Assembly: GCA_947471745.1 (NCBI GenBank)
Contig: CANJKZ010000934.1
Location: 842,001-906,000 of the forward strand
Direction: 5' to 3'
Source of the DNA: Closterium sp. Naga37s-1
Lineage: Eukaryota; Streptophyta; Zygnematophyceae; Desmidiales; Closteriaceae
Length of the DNA: 64,000 nt
Made by a program: the position numbers and the translations under genes. Shown here one piece after another: positions 10,201 through 19,700 of the stretch; the first letter of the stretch is position 1; the number at the start of each line of letters is the position of its first letter. Under the pieces are notes generated by a model. That model was not told the origin of the DNA. It worked only from the letters and a program-made list of their open reading frames with translations, and ran no database searches.

Positions 10201-10477
10201 AGAGCGGCCTCGTTCTCCTCCAGTGCTGTACGTTGACAACAAGGCCGCCATTGCCTTGTGTGAGGAGCACAGACTGGAGCACAGGACGAAGCACATCGCT
10301 CTGCGCTACTTCCTTGCTCGAGAGCTGCAGCAGCGTGGTCAGCTTCGTCTGCGTTACGTGGCCACTCGGGCCAACACTGCTGATGTGTTCACCAAGGCGC
10401 TTCAGCCTTGTGACCATCAGCGTTTCTGTACTGTTCTAGGCCTTGTGCCTACTCTCCCTCACTTGCTCACTTCTTGA
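7187..10477 (+). CDS. Copia-B linker, reverse transcriptase and RNase H (frameshifted from the preceding CDS)
   Basis: Second half of the pol frame; the coordinate marks the open frame, not a true start. It contains a hexapeptide-type repeat (GGAEP/SGGAEP, 7260-7440), two QQLREWY modules (about 7490 and 7605), a long Gly/Ala array (7670-8150), RT from WKSTGTYVDEV (about 8985), catalytic YVDDLVFA (about 9495), and RNase H with SDASWADD (about 10000) and SSCEAEIYA (about 10118), ending HLLTS-stop. All RT and RNase H catalytic motifs are present. Without a +1 correction at 7150-7168 the RT would not be made as a fusion. Confidence 0.9.
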   Translation: MSQVDPVEPVEVAVDSRPARGAEPERAEPGVAESGGAEPGGAGSGGAEPAGAESGGAEPGGAEPAGAESGGAEPGGAEPGSATSESTEPERAAPGGGLSSQQLREWYLQYCSLRRGASGARSGAGAGASASPPRRELPSPQQLREWYARRCSLRSGAPGVVDSGASGVTGGAAAAGGAAGAAGGAAGAAGAAGGTAAAGGAAGAAGGTTGSGAAGAAGGAAAAGGAAGAAGGAAGAAGAAGGATGAGATGAAGGTAAAGGAAGAAGGAAGTGAAGAAGGAAAAGGAAGTARGAAGTGAAGDPAAAGGAAGAAGTGPAEGVGAGGAERPRPYYVPLLQQVLGLPPSPGPTPPLLSPPLVQSQSQLQPVSPLPGPSPYTAPTGGLTERREPESRPPSPETRPESSESRPESPVRAVRAGRRVPRQRPPPVLGTHYMTMRPSTAPQRVPLPSPPASSLPALADPESDSLRAASPTVPRLLATAVTDPSFESSAASSLVAELVDFAAACRLDYAASLVAESESESVCPPSVGGECALGTDVLEDRQEEFECFAAALPHLVSMLVAPEGDPDAPDIPTPRSYAEAMEGPYSSQWQTAMDAEMASWKSTGTYVDEVPPPGANIVSGMWIFRVKRPPGSPPVFKARYVARGFSQREGVDFFQTFSPTPKMTTLRVLLHVAAQRDYELHSLDFSTAFLQGSLHEEIWLRRPPGFTGSFPPGTQWSLRRPVYGLRQAPREWHDTLRTTLAALGFAPSTADPSLFLRTDTTLPPFYVLVYVDDLVFATADTEALAHVKSELQKRHTCTDLGELTSYLGLRITRDRAQRTITLTQSHMVQQVLQRFRFTYSSPQPTPLPTGHSLSALPSDESVEPSGPYPELMGCLMYLMTCTRPDLAYPLSILARYVAPGRHRKEHMDAAKRVLRYLCSTSGMGLVLGGRSDVVLTGHSDASWADDQATQRSSQGYTFSLGSGSVSWRSTRSSSVLSSSCEAEIYATAMAAQELRWLTYLLTDLGERPRSPPVLYVDNKAAIALCEEHRLEHRTKHIALRYFLARELQQRGQLRLRYVATRANTADVFTKALQPCDHQRFCTVLGLVPTLPHLLTS

Positions 10478-10708
10478 CTCTGCTTGTACTGTGATCTCTA
10501 TATATATATACCTGCATGTTTACTCTTGTTAGGTTGTGATCACTGTACCCCTTGTTATATTATCAAACTGCATGTGAACTGGTCTTGTGACCACTTGCTT
10601 GTGCTCGGAATTTGTGTGGTTTCCTTGAGATCCACCCTGAGCTTGCTTTGCTTTGCTTTGACTGGTCTTGTGACCATCTGGTTGTCTCCCACTTAGCCTA
10701 TGGGGGTG
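10478..10708 (+). other. Copia-B 3' untranslated region and polypurine tract
   Basis: AT-rich tail containing repeats of the phrase CTGGTCTTGTGACC. The last bases, CCTATGGGGGTG (10697-10708), form the G-rich primer tract for plus-strand synthesis. The same tract precedes the Copia-A 3' LTR at 11684-11695. Confidence 0.8.
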
Positions 10709-10846
10709 TGTCAAACATTATACATGTTCATATTGTGTAGGCTATAGTGGGTTTAGCCTTAGGGGGTACAACATTGCTAGGGTTTCCTACTTGTATCACC
10801 CTGCTGCCTAGTTTCACACATTCTCGTTCAGTTCTACATTCTAACA
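10709..10846 (+). repeat. Copia-B 3' LTR (138 bp)
   Basis: 137/138 identity to 3919-4056, followed by the CCCTC duplication (10847-10851). Confidence 0.97.
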
Positions 10847-11468
10847 CCCTCTTGGCCTTCTGGCTCGCTACGTGGCTCCTGGTCGGCACCGAAAGGTGCA
10901 CATGGATGCTGCCAAGAGGGTACTACGCTACTTGTGCAGTACATTGGGCATGGGGCTCGTGCTTGGAGGACGGGGAGACGTTGTCCTCACTGGTCACTCG
11001 GACGCTTCTTGGGTTGACGACCAGGCTACGCAGCGGTCGTCACAGGGTTACACCTTCAGCCTTGGCTCTGGTTCAGTTTCTTGGCTGTCTACACGCTCGT
11101 CTTCAGTTCTCGGCTCCAGTTGTGAGGCTGAGATCTACGCCACAGCCATGGCTGCACAGGAGCTTCGCTGGCTCACCTACCTGCTGACTGACTTGGGAGA
11201 GCGGCCTCGTTCTCCTCCAGTGCTGTACGTCGACAACAAGGCCGCCATTGCCTTGTGTCAGGAGCACAGACTGGAGCACAGAACGAAGCACATCGCTCTC
11301 CGTTACTTTCTTGCTCGAGAGTTGCAGCAGCGTGGCCAGCTTCGTCTTACCTACGTGGCCACTCGGGCCAACACTGCTGATATATTCACCAAGGCACTTC
11401 CGCCTGGTGATCATCAGCGTTTCTGCACTTTGTTAGGCCTTGTGCCCACTCTTCCTCACTTGCTGTAG
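10847..11468 (+). CDS. Copia-A RNase H, right part after the insertion
   Basis: Continues the Copia-A frame directly after the second CCCTC. It encodes LLARYVAPGRHRKVHMDA, the RNase H motif SDASWVDD (about 10999), SSCEAEIYA (about 11117) and YVDNKAAIALC, ending PHLL-stop at 11466-11468. Codons read from 3918 to 10852 stay in frame, which confirms that this is the separated 3' end of the frame that starts at 3. Alone it has no start or catalytic RT. Confidence 0.93.
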
Positions 11469-11811
11469 GCTTTGTTTGTACCATTATTTATATGTATTCC
11501 TGCATGCTTGTTCCTGTAGGTAGATTTCACTGTACTGTTGTTGCTACATATATATCTCTGCATGTGAACTGGCCTTGTGGCCTTCTTGCTTGTGCTCAGA
11601 CTGCGTGGTGACGTTGTGATCCACCCTGAGCTTGCTTTGCACTTCCTGACTGGTCTTGTGACCCTCTGTTCTCCCCCACTCTGCCTATGGGGGTGTGTCA
11701 AACATATGCATATCTATGTTATATTTTTGGGTAGGCTTAGTGGGGTACACACTGTGGGGTACAACCCCTTAGGTTCATTTTTCCTTGCACCAACCTTCTC
11801 CATAGTCGACA
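11469..11811 (+). repeat. Copia-A 3' UTR and 3' LTR (end uncertain)
   Basis: The UTR resembles that of Copia-B, with tract CTATGGGGGTG ending at 11695. The LTR begins TGTCAAACATATGC at 11696 and parallels the Copia-B LTR (GTAGGCTTAGTGGGG, GGGGTACAAC). Its end cannot be fixed without the 5' LTR; CA dinucleotides at 11788-11789 and 11810-11811 are candidates. Confidence 0.75.
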
Positions 11812-12381
11812 TCACTCATGCCTAGCTTCTAAGAAGTAGTACCGAGAGATCCGTTGGAGGAGCTTCTCTCCTTCCGTGTTGCCATATCTTGTATTGTAAA
11901 AGGTTAAAAAATGGTCTTGTCCTGCCTTGCTCTCATACCATGTTGGGCTGAGAAAAGCCCTTAGGAACTTTCAGGACTAAGATCGGGTGTTGACGTAGAA
12001 ATGTAATAGCGGAAGCGTTGTAATATCAGAGTTGCTTGAACCACCTTGTACTAGTGTGTGAGAATAAGATAAGTTGATAATAGCAGAGAAGTACAAGGCT
12101 TTTCTATGATTACAAAGGAATATTGAAAGATCTATTTTAACTGTTTTTGCTGTTGCGGTTCGATACAGTGTCGGCTCGGGTAACTGCTCTGTAACGAGTC
12201 AGTTATGTGTCCTTGCTGTCGCACTGTACGTTTCGTCAGGTCAAAGGTTGGAGACCTTTGACCTTCGCGTAACCTCTGACGGTTGCCTTGGTTGTCTCGA
12301 GTGCTTCTTCGCTGTAGTCAGTTCCGTTTTGTGTCGAAGCTTCGATACGACAGAAGCGTTATAATTCACTTGTTTCCAACA
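11812..12381 (-). mobile_element. Copia-C: 5' end of a minus-strand LTR element
   Basis: On the minus strand an LTR runs from 12381 to 11941 (441 bp) with perfect 6-bp inverted ends (TGTTGG...CCAACA). It is followed directly by TGGTATGAGAGC (11940-11929), an initiator-Met primer site, then a leader and an ATG at 11885-11883 that opens a short frame (MATRKERSSSNGS) closed by a stop after 18 codons. The rest of the element is absent to the left because Copia-A begins there. The simplest reading is that Copia-A inserted into the leader or gag of Copia-C. Confidence 0.75.
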
Positions 12382-13792
12382 GAGAGGAAGGCACGATATG
12401 ACTGGGAAGCCCGGTGCATGCATGGTACGGTACGACGAGGAAGTGGCGAAATCCTCGGGAGGAGACAAAACCAGTACACACACCCCCCCCGCCCCTTTCC
12501 CCCCTCTCCCTCATCCCCCCCCCCCCCCAACCCTCACACCCCTTCCCCTTCTGCATACGCGTCAGGGCAGCCCTCTACCTTCGTCCTGATGCTTCAGGGC
12601 AAAATCTCACGGCCTTCCTGAAATTTCAGGGCTCAACACAAAAAATATCCTGAAGTGACAGGGTAAAATATACCATCATCCTGAAATTGCAGGGAAAACA
12701 CCTGACACTATCCTGAAATCAGGGTAATCAGGATGTTTTACCCTGATATCGTGGGGCCTGCGTCGCGCACCCCACAATTCGCTAGTAACCATTACCACGC
12801 TTGTTCGCTATTTAAGCATTCGCTAATGCCTTCGATCAATGGACTGTTTGCTTAGATAATGCAATCTTTGTTCCTTCACCCAATTGCACTCGTAACAGAT
12901 ACATTATATATGTGTTTTCCTTTTTATTCGTGAGCTGCTTTGTTTATAAATGTTGCGTCCATGACAGGTAGGGACGTACCTGTACGGCCTCATCAACCCG
13001 CTTCGAGCACCCTGTAAATCGGCAGCTGCGTGCCTGGGTTGGGTTGGGTTGAGTTGTTGCCGTTTAACTACACCCTCGTGTCGTGAATTGTCGTGTCATC
13101 GTGACTTGTCTGTTCGCAAGCCTTTCAACGACTCGCGACTACAGTGTTAGTGTACTGAACTCAACTTATCACAGCAGTTTAAAATCAATCGCGCTGTACC
13201 GTTTTAAAACGTGCAGTATCGCATTACTTACCGTTTCGCTGGACACTGGATTTCCTTCCAGAAGCTCAACATTCAGTAATGGCTGACAGATTTTCCGGTT
13301 CTCACTCAGGTTGCTGACATAGGAACGGGATGACAGATGAGGTAGCGATTCGTTTTGTGTCCGGTCGCGCGCCTTGCAGAAAGTTGATGCTCAGTCGACT
13401 ACTTCGCGTTGAAGACGTCTCGACCCCGTAGACTTATAGTCGGATAGGATGCGGCTAGGAAGGCATTGTACTTCAGAGGTCTATACTGTAAGGTGGATTT
13501 AGAAATCACCAAAAGCAATTTCGTTGAGAAGATAAACTCGACGCACGCATGGTGTGAAACGTAGACACAAGATGCCATGAAAAGCCTTTTTTAGCGGGAG
13601 TTTAACACGATGACAAGATTTGTTTTTTTCCAGCTGGAGTAAAACACGACGACAATACCTTTAGCCGGCACCAGAAAGTAGGTTTTTGTACGGAATAGGG
13701 ACTGCCACGTCGGAAAACGTTGCCTCGTGGCGAAAGTTCAATCGTTGCATTTCGACCGTCGTACCCATGTGATCGCGTCTTGGCTGCGGGCC
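12382..13792. other. Intergenic region upstream of the fucosyltransferase-like gene
   Basis: No convincing gene. It holds C-rich stretches (12482-12550), a periodic palindrome array (12585-12746, listed separately), a short TTGGG-type run (13036-13056) and the presumed promoter and leader of the next gene. Short frames here show no recognisable protein. Confidence 0.6.
12585..12746. repeat. Periodic CCTGA...TCAGG palindromes, 32-bp spacing
   Basis: Five 13-15 bp imperfect palindromes of form CCTGAAATTTCAGGG begin at 12585, 12617, 12649, 12680 and 12712 (spacing 32, 32, 31, 32), and a larger one with TCAGG...CCTGA arms spans 12728-12746. The 16-17 bp between them are A-rich and differ from unit to unit. 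Confidence 0.85.
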
Positions 13793-16700
13793 ATGTCGAC
13801 AACGTACAATCGGCCATCGCACCCGTCGGACCTGGACGAAATCAGCTTCTCAAGTCCGCCAGCTTTTGCGTCGACTCAAAAGCCGACGACGTACAATCGG
13901 TCGTCGCACCCGTCGCACCCGTCGGACCCGTCCGACCTGGATGAAATCAGCTTCTCAAATAAACGAGACGCCTTCTTTCGCCCGTCGTCCGCTCTCGGAG
14001 AGTCGCCAAGCAAATTCTGCCGACGGCGACCGTGGCTGGCTGGATCGCAATCAATGGCCGTTCAGCGTTCAATACGATCCGTTTTACTCCCAGTCATCCT
14101 GCTCGGAATCTTCGTCTGCTGCTTAATCTACGGTGGGATTTTCAGCGGGTTTCCTGGAGCGAATCTCCGCCGGTTACTGACGGCGAGTGGCGACGATCCG
14201 ACGGTAGCAAATGTCAACCGGACTTCCCTAGGTGCAGCTTTTAATATATCAGAATCATGCATTAAGGTCCTGAAATCAGCAGCCAGGCTCCCTGGCGCGA
14301 AAACGAAGTTCACGCCGATTCAGCTCACGGAGTGCAGCGTTACCTTATGCCAAGACATGCAGAACCTAGCTTATCAGGCATCGCAGCGAGCACTTACCGC
14401 AGCTCAAGAACCCGCTTCGGGTCCAGGTTCAGGTTCAGGTTTAGATTCAGGTTCAGATTCAGGTTCAGAATCAGGTTCAGATTCAGGTTCAGGTTCAGGT
14501 TCAGATTCAGGTTCAGGTTCACTGAACCCAATTGCAATCCAGCAGAAGCGACCGTTGAGCCGCGACGAGGTGGAGGAGCAGCAGCAGCAGGGGGACGTGG
14601 GTCTGGTGTGCAGCCGAGCGTGGAAGCAGGGCCTTTTGGACCGCGTGCCTGGCAGCCACTTCCTGACTCGCGCGTTTAAGAAAGAGCGGGTGTCTTTGGA
14701 GAGTATTTCAGCTGGCGTGGACTCGATTTGCAATAAGGTGGAGGACGTTGAACGGCTGATGGGGAAGAACTACTCTGGAAGCAGCAGCAGCGGTAGCGGC
14801 AGCAGCAGCAGTGGCAGCAGCGGGAATGATAGCAATAGCAGCGGCAGCAGTCCGAGTGACCCAGACAGTCCGTGCAACCACTGGCCTGAGGCATGCTGGC
14901 CTGTGCCTGGCATGCCGTTTTCCCATCTCTCTGTGAGTGCATTTCATTCACTTCCTTGAACCATGTCTACAAAAGCTACCCTCCCTCCCTCCCTCCCTCC
15001 CTCCCTCCCTCCCTCCCCCACGCTTCTTCCTCCGTTTCCTTGCTGTGACTGCATGTCATGCATCTCTTGACAACCCCCTCTCCTCCCTAGAAACCTACTT
15101 TTTAGTCGACTCAAAAGCGTTTCCTCGCTGTGACTGCATGTCATGCATCTCTTGACAACCCCCTCTCCTCCCTAGCAACCTACTAACCCCCCCATTCCCT
15201 TCCCCTCTTCGTCTTTGTTTTTGTTAATGTTATTGTGTGCGCGTGTGCGTGCGTGCGTGCGTGTGTGTGTGTGTGTGTGTGCGTGTGTGTGCGTGCGTGC
15301 GTGCATGCGTGCGTGCGTGCGTGCATGCGTGCGTGTGTGGTTGCGTGCGCGCGCGCGTGTGTGTGTTTTTGTTTTTTGTGCAACGCAGGACTTCGCCAAT
15401 CGCAGGTATCTGGTGTTTGCAGCGGTGGAGGAGCAGCTCACCAACGCCAAGATCCATGTCATTGAGGCCGCACGGGTCGCCAGAGAGACCAACCGCATCC
15501 TCGTGCTGCCCAAGGTAGGTACCGTACAGTACGCCTATGACTCTTTTATCGCTCGCCTGCTGTTTCCTCACCACCATGACCATGGTCGCCAGGAGCAGAC
15601 CAACTCACCAACGCCAAGGTCCATCTATGTCATGTCATTGAGGCGGCACGGGTGGCCAAAGAGACACGTGCCGTTGCTCCCGTTGCTTATTCCCATCTCA
15701 GTCCCTCCCTCCCTCTCCCAGAAGCAAAGCTCGCTCGCGAGCCAACAAAGCTGGTGAGGTGAGCTGCCGGACCTGTTCTCCCCAAGCCAGCTTGGCTTGG
15801 CTTGAGCCGAGGTTCGGCAAGGCCCTATATTCCAAACCTTGAGCCCGCCCCCCTGCTCTTCCCCCCCTCTTCACCCCCTGCCTTTTTTTCCTCTCAGGGG
15901 TCCCACAGCCATCTGTCGCTAGGTTGATCCATGCCCATGTGTGCCTACTGCGACTTGCAGCCGTTGCAAACCCTCCCTCCCTCCCTCCTTCCCTCCCTCC
16001 CTCCCTCCCTCCCTCCCTCCCTCCCTCCCTCCCTCCCTCCCTCCCTCCCTCCCTCCCTCGCTCCCTCCCTCCCTCCCTCCCTCCCTCCCTCCCTCCCTCC
16101 CTCCCTCCCTCCCTCCCTCCCTCCCTCCCTCCCTCCCTCCCTCCCTCCCTCCCTCCCTCCCTCCCTCCCTCCCTCCCTCCCTTTCTCCCTCCGTACCCCC
16201 CCCACCCGCTCCTTCTCAGGGGTCCCACAGCCATCTGTCGCTGGGTCGATCCATGCCCATGTGTGCCTACTGCGACTTGCAGGCTTTGCATGATATGCTG
16301 CTCATATGTGTACTTCTAACCTACTCAACCCATTCGTCCTCTCAGGGGTCCCGCAGCCATCTGTCGCTGGGTCGATCCATGCCCATGTGTGCCTACTGCG
16401 ACTTGGCTCATCTCAACGCCACCGAGTGGGTCTCCCCCGAGTTCTTCCTCCTCCTCGCCCGGGCTGCTTTCGTCAAGCCCACCGTCAGCTACCTCTGCGT
16501 CGACACTCCCGAGCTCGGCCGGCCCTGCTTTGGCACAAGTGAGTCAAGGCCAGGAAGAGAGCACAATTGTAGTCGTTTCAAGGCCTGCCTTCTCCCAACC
16601 CACCGTCAGCTACCTCTGTGTCGACACTCCTGAGCTCGGCCGGCCCTGCTTCGGCACAAGTGAGTCAAGGCCTTGACGGTTGCTCGATCGATGCTAGTCT

Positions 16701-19700
16701 GTTCAAGGCTGCTTTTGTCAAACCCACCGTCAGCTACCTCTGTGTTGACACTCCCGAGCTTGGTCGGCCCTGCTTTGGCACAAGTGAGCATTTGTAGAAG
16801 TGGAAGGGAAGAGGAAATTAGCACAGATGTGAGCTTGTTGTAAGAGCTGCCTTTTCCCAACCCACCGTCAGCTACCTCTGCGTTGACACTCCCGAGCTTG
16901 GTCGGCCCTGCTTTGGCACAAGCATTTGTAGAAGTGGAAGGGAAGAGGAAATTAGCACAGATGTGAGCTTGTTGTAAGAGCTGCCTTTTCCCAACCCACC
17001 GTCAGCTACCTCTGCGTTGACACTCCCGAGCTTGGTCGGCCCTGCTTTGGCACAAGTGAGAATTTGTAGAAGTGGAAGGGAAGAGGAAATTAGCACAGAT
17101 GTGAGCTTGTTGTAAGAGCTGCCTTTTCCCAACCCACCGTCAGCTACCTCTGCGTTGACACTCCCGAGCTCGGTCGGCCCTGCTTTGGCACAAGTGAGAA
17201 TTTGTAGAAGTGGAAGGGAAGAGGAAATTAGCACAGATGTGAACTTGTTGTAAGAGCTGCCTTTTCCCAGCCCACCGTCAGCTACCTCTGCGTTGACACT
17301 CCCGAGCTTGGTCGGCCCTGCTTTGGCACAAGTGAGCATTCGTGGTAGGGAGAGGGGGGAAAAATAGTACGGATGCGAGCGTTTCAAGAGCTGCCTTTGT
17401 GTGTGTGTGTGTGCGCGCGCGCACGCGTATGTGTGTGTGTTAACAATTCTGTGCTCGATAATGTGAGCAATACCATGAATGCACTACTACATTACGTTCC
17501 GTTGTTGTGCTGTCAGTCACGTGACAGACAGTACCTTTACAGAACTTGCAATCGTCTATATTTGGTTACCTTGCCCCATGAGCAGCGGAGATTGCTGGGA
17601 GTCTCGGATCTGTGTTCACACTGGCCATGGGGCATGTACCCTCTGGGGGCAACATTGCTTCTCGTTCCCCCACCTTTGTCCCCTCACACCATTCCCCACC
17701 ACTGTTTCTTCTCTCTTGACTCCCCATGAGCAGCGGAGATTGCGGGAAGTCTGGGGGCGGTGTTCACGCTGGCCATGGGGCATGTGCCCACCGGGGCCAA
17801 CACCATCTGGCTGCACATGCCTGCCCGCTTCGACCAGATACAGTCCCTGCTCAATGCATGGTGAGATGGTAGTGGGAAAGGGTGAGCTGGAGTGGAATAC
17901 TCATGTCTCATCACCTCATTCCCCAAGAAGAACACACATGACTGCTTGAGCGGGAGACAGTCAATGTCTCACACACACACACACCTGCCTGTCCTCCCAC
18001 GCATGTCTGCCACGAGAGGTTCTCGACTCAAAAGTCACCTCTACAGTCAATGTCTTACACACCTGTTCTGTTCCTATCGTCCCACACACACCTGTCGTCC
18101 CACACACACCTGTCCTCCCACACACATGTCCTCCCACACACACCTGTCCTCACACACACACCTGTCCTCCCACACACACCTGTCCTCCCACGCACGCCTG
18201 CCACGAGCCGTTCTCTTTTCTTGCTTCTAGGTGACTTTTGAGTTGACTCAAAAGTCACCCCGACAGTCAATTTCTCACACACACCTGTTCCTGTCCTCCC
18301 ACGCATGCCTGCCACGAGCCATTCTCTTCTCTTGCTTCTTCTCCACCCCCCTCTGCAGAAAGCACAGGGATATGGTGATATACGCCAAGAACACATACGA
18401 GCGTTTTGATCGTCTTCCTCATGCTACACATGCAGCATCCTCCAATCGTTCGCTCGTCTTCCATTGCTCCCTCTCCCCCCTCATCCTCCCTCCCTCCATC
18501 CCTCTCCCCCCTCATCCTCCCTCCCTCCATCCCTCTCCCCCCTCATCCTCTCCCTAAATGCCTTCGCAGGAAGCACAGGGATGTGGTGATATATGCCAAG
18601 AACACATCTAGCCGCTTCTCTCATCTACATTCATCCCACTGAGGAAGCACAGGGACGTGGTGGTATACGCCAAGAACACATACGAGCGTTCTGATTCCAA
18701 GACGGGCAACAAGGCGCATGCAGTGCTGCTGTATGCCCGCGAGTGGCCTGGTCTCTCGTCTCTCGTCTCACCTGCTTGGGCAGGGCAGCATCGGCAGCTG
18801 CCAGTTGCTATAGACAAGGCGCATGCTTTGCTGCCGTATGCTCACGAGTGGCCCCATCTCTCGTCTCCCCTCTCAGGCTCTCCCCATTGCCCTCCCTTCC
18901 CCTTTTTCCCGTTTCTTCCCCCCGCTCCTCCTTCCCCCCCCCCTTCCCTCTCCTCCGCCTTGCAGGAAGCACAGGGATGTGGTGATATACGCCAAGAACA
19001 CATACGAGCGTTTCGACCGGGAAACGGATGACATGGCGCATGTTTTGCTGCCGTATGCTCGAGAGTGGCACCTCGCTGCCAAGCGTATCGTGGCCCGCCT
19101 GCCCGAGCCGTTCATTGGCGTGCACTACCGCTCCGAGTTCATTGCCTTCCGCCTGGTATGCTTCCCATATGTCACTTCTTGGGCGCCTCAAAAGCCATAC
19201 GGATGCTAGAGAGGCTTGTTCCCTCCTTTGTCTCCTCTTGAGAGGGAGAGTTTCCATGATCTTGGTTCCACCTTCTTTGTGTATGTGTTGGTGTGTTTTT
19301 TTTTTCAGTGCATGGCTTACTGTCACTGTCTTTCGATGTGGGGATTTCTTCCTTTGCAACATCCACTCACCATCACTATCACCATCCCCATCACCATCCC
19401 CATCACCATCACCATCCCCATCCCCATCCCCATCACCATCACCATCACCATCACCATCACCATCCCCATCCCCATCCCCATCTCCATCCCCATCCCCATC
19501 CCCATCCCCATCCCCATCGCCATCCCCATCGCCATCACCATCACCATCACCATCACCATCACCATCACCATCACCATCACCATCACCATCACCATCACCA
19601 TCCCCATCCCCATCCCAATCACCATCCCCATCACCATCACCATCACCATCACCATCACCATCACCATCACCATCACCATCACCATCCCCATCCCCATCCC

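Larger units (their letters stand above)
3919..10846 (+). mobile_element. Copia-B: complete nested Ty1/copia retrotransposon
   Basis: A 6928-bp element with two 138-bp LTRs, TG...CA ends, CCCTC target duplications, an initiator-Met-type primer binding site, a purine tract before the 3' LTR, and coding sequence for protease, integrase, RT and RNase H. The LTRs differ at a single base (A at 4013, G at 10803), so insertion was recent. It is probably not autonomous: the N-terminal gag domain present in Copia-E is absent and there is a frameshift near 7150-7168. Confidence 0.96.

Noticed and set aside
12585..12746. CRISPR array
   Set aside because: Repeat-spacer geometry is suggestive, but the repeat is only 13-15 bp, imperfect, without cas genes, and in a eukaryotic nuclear context.
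13036..13056. Telomere-like TTGGG repeats
   Set aside because: Only three or four imperfect units; no support for an interstitial telomere.
15698..16291. Minus-strand Gly/Arg/Glu frame over the CCCT array
   Set aside because: Pure microsatellite translation.
17398..17440. GT run as a regulatory Z-DNA element
   Set aside because: Ordinary dinucleotide microsatellite; nothing in the sequence supports a function.
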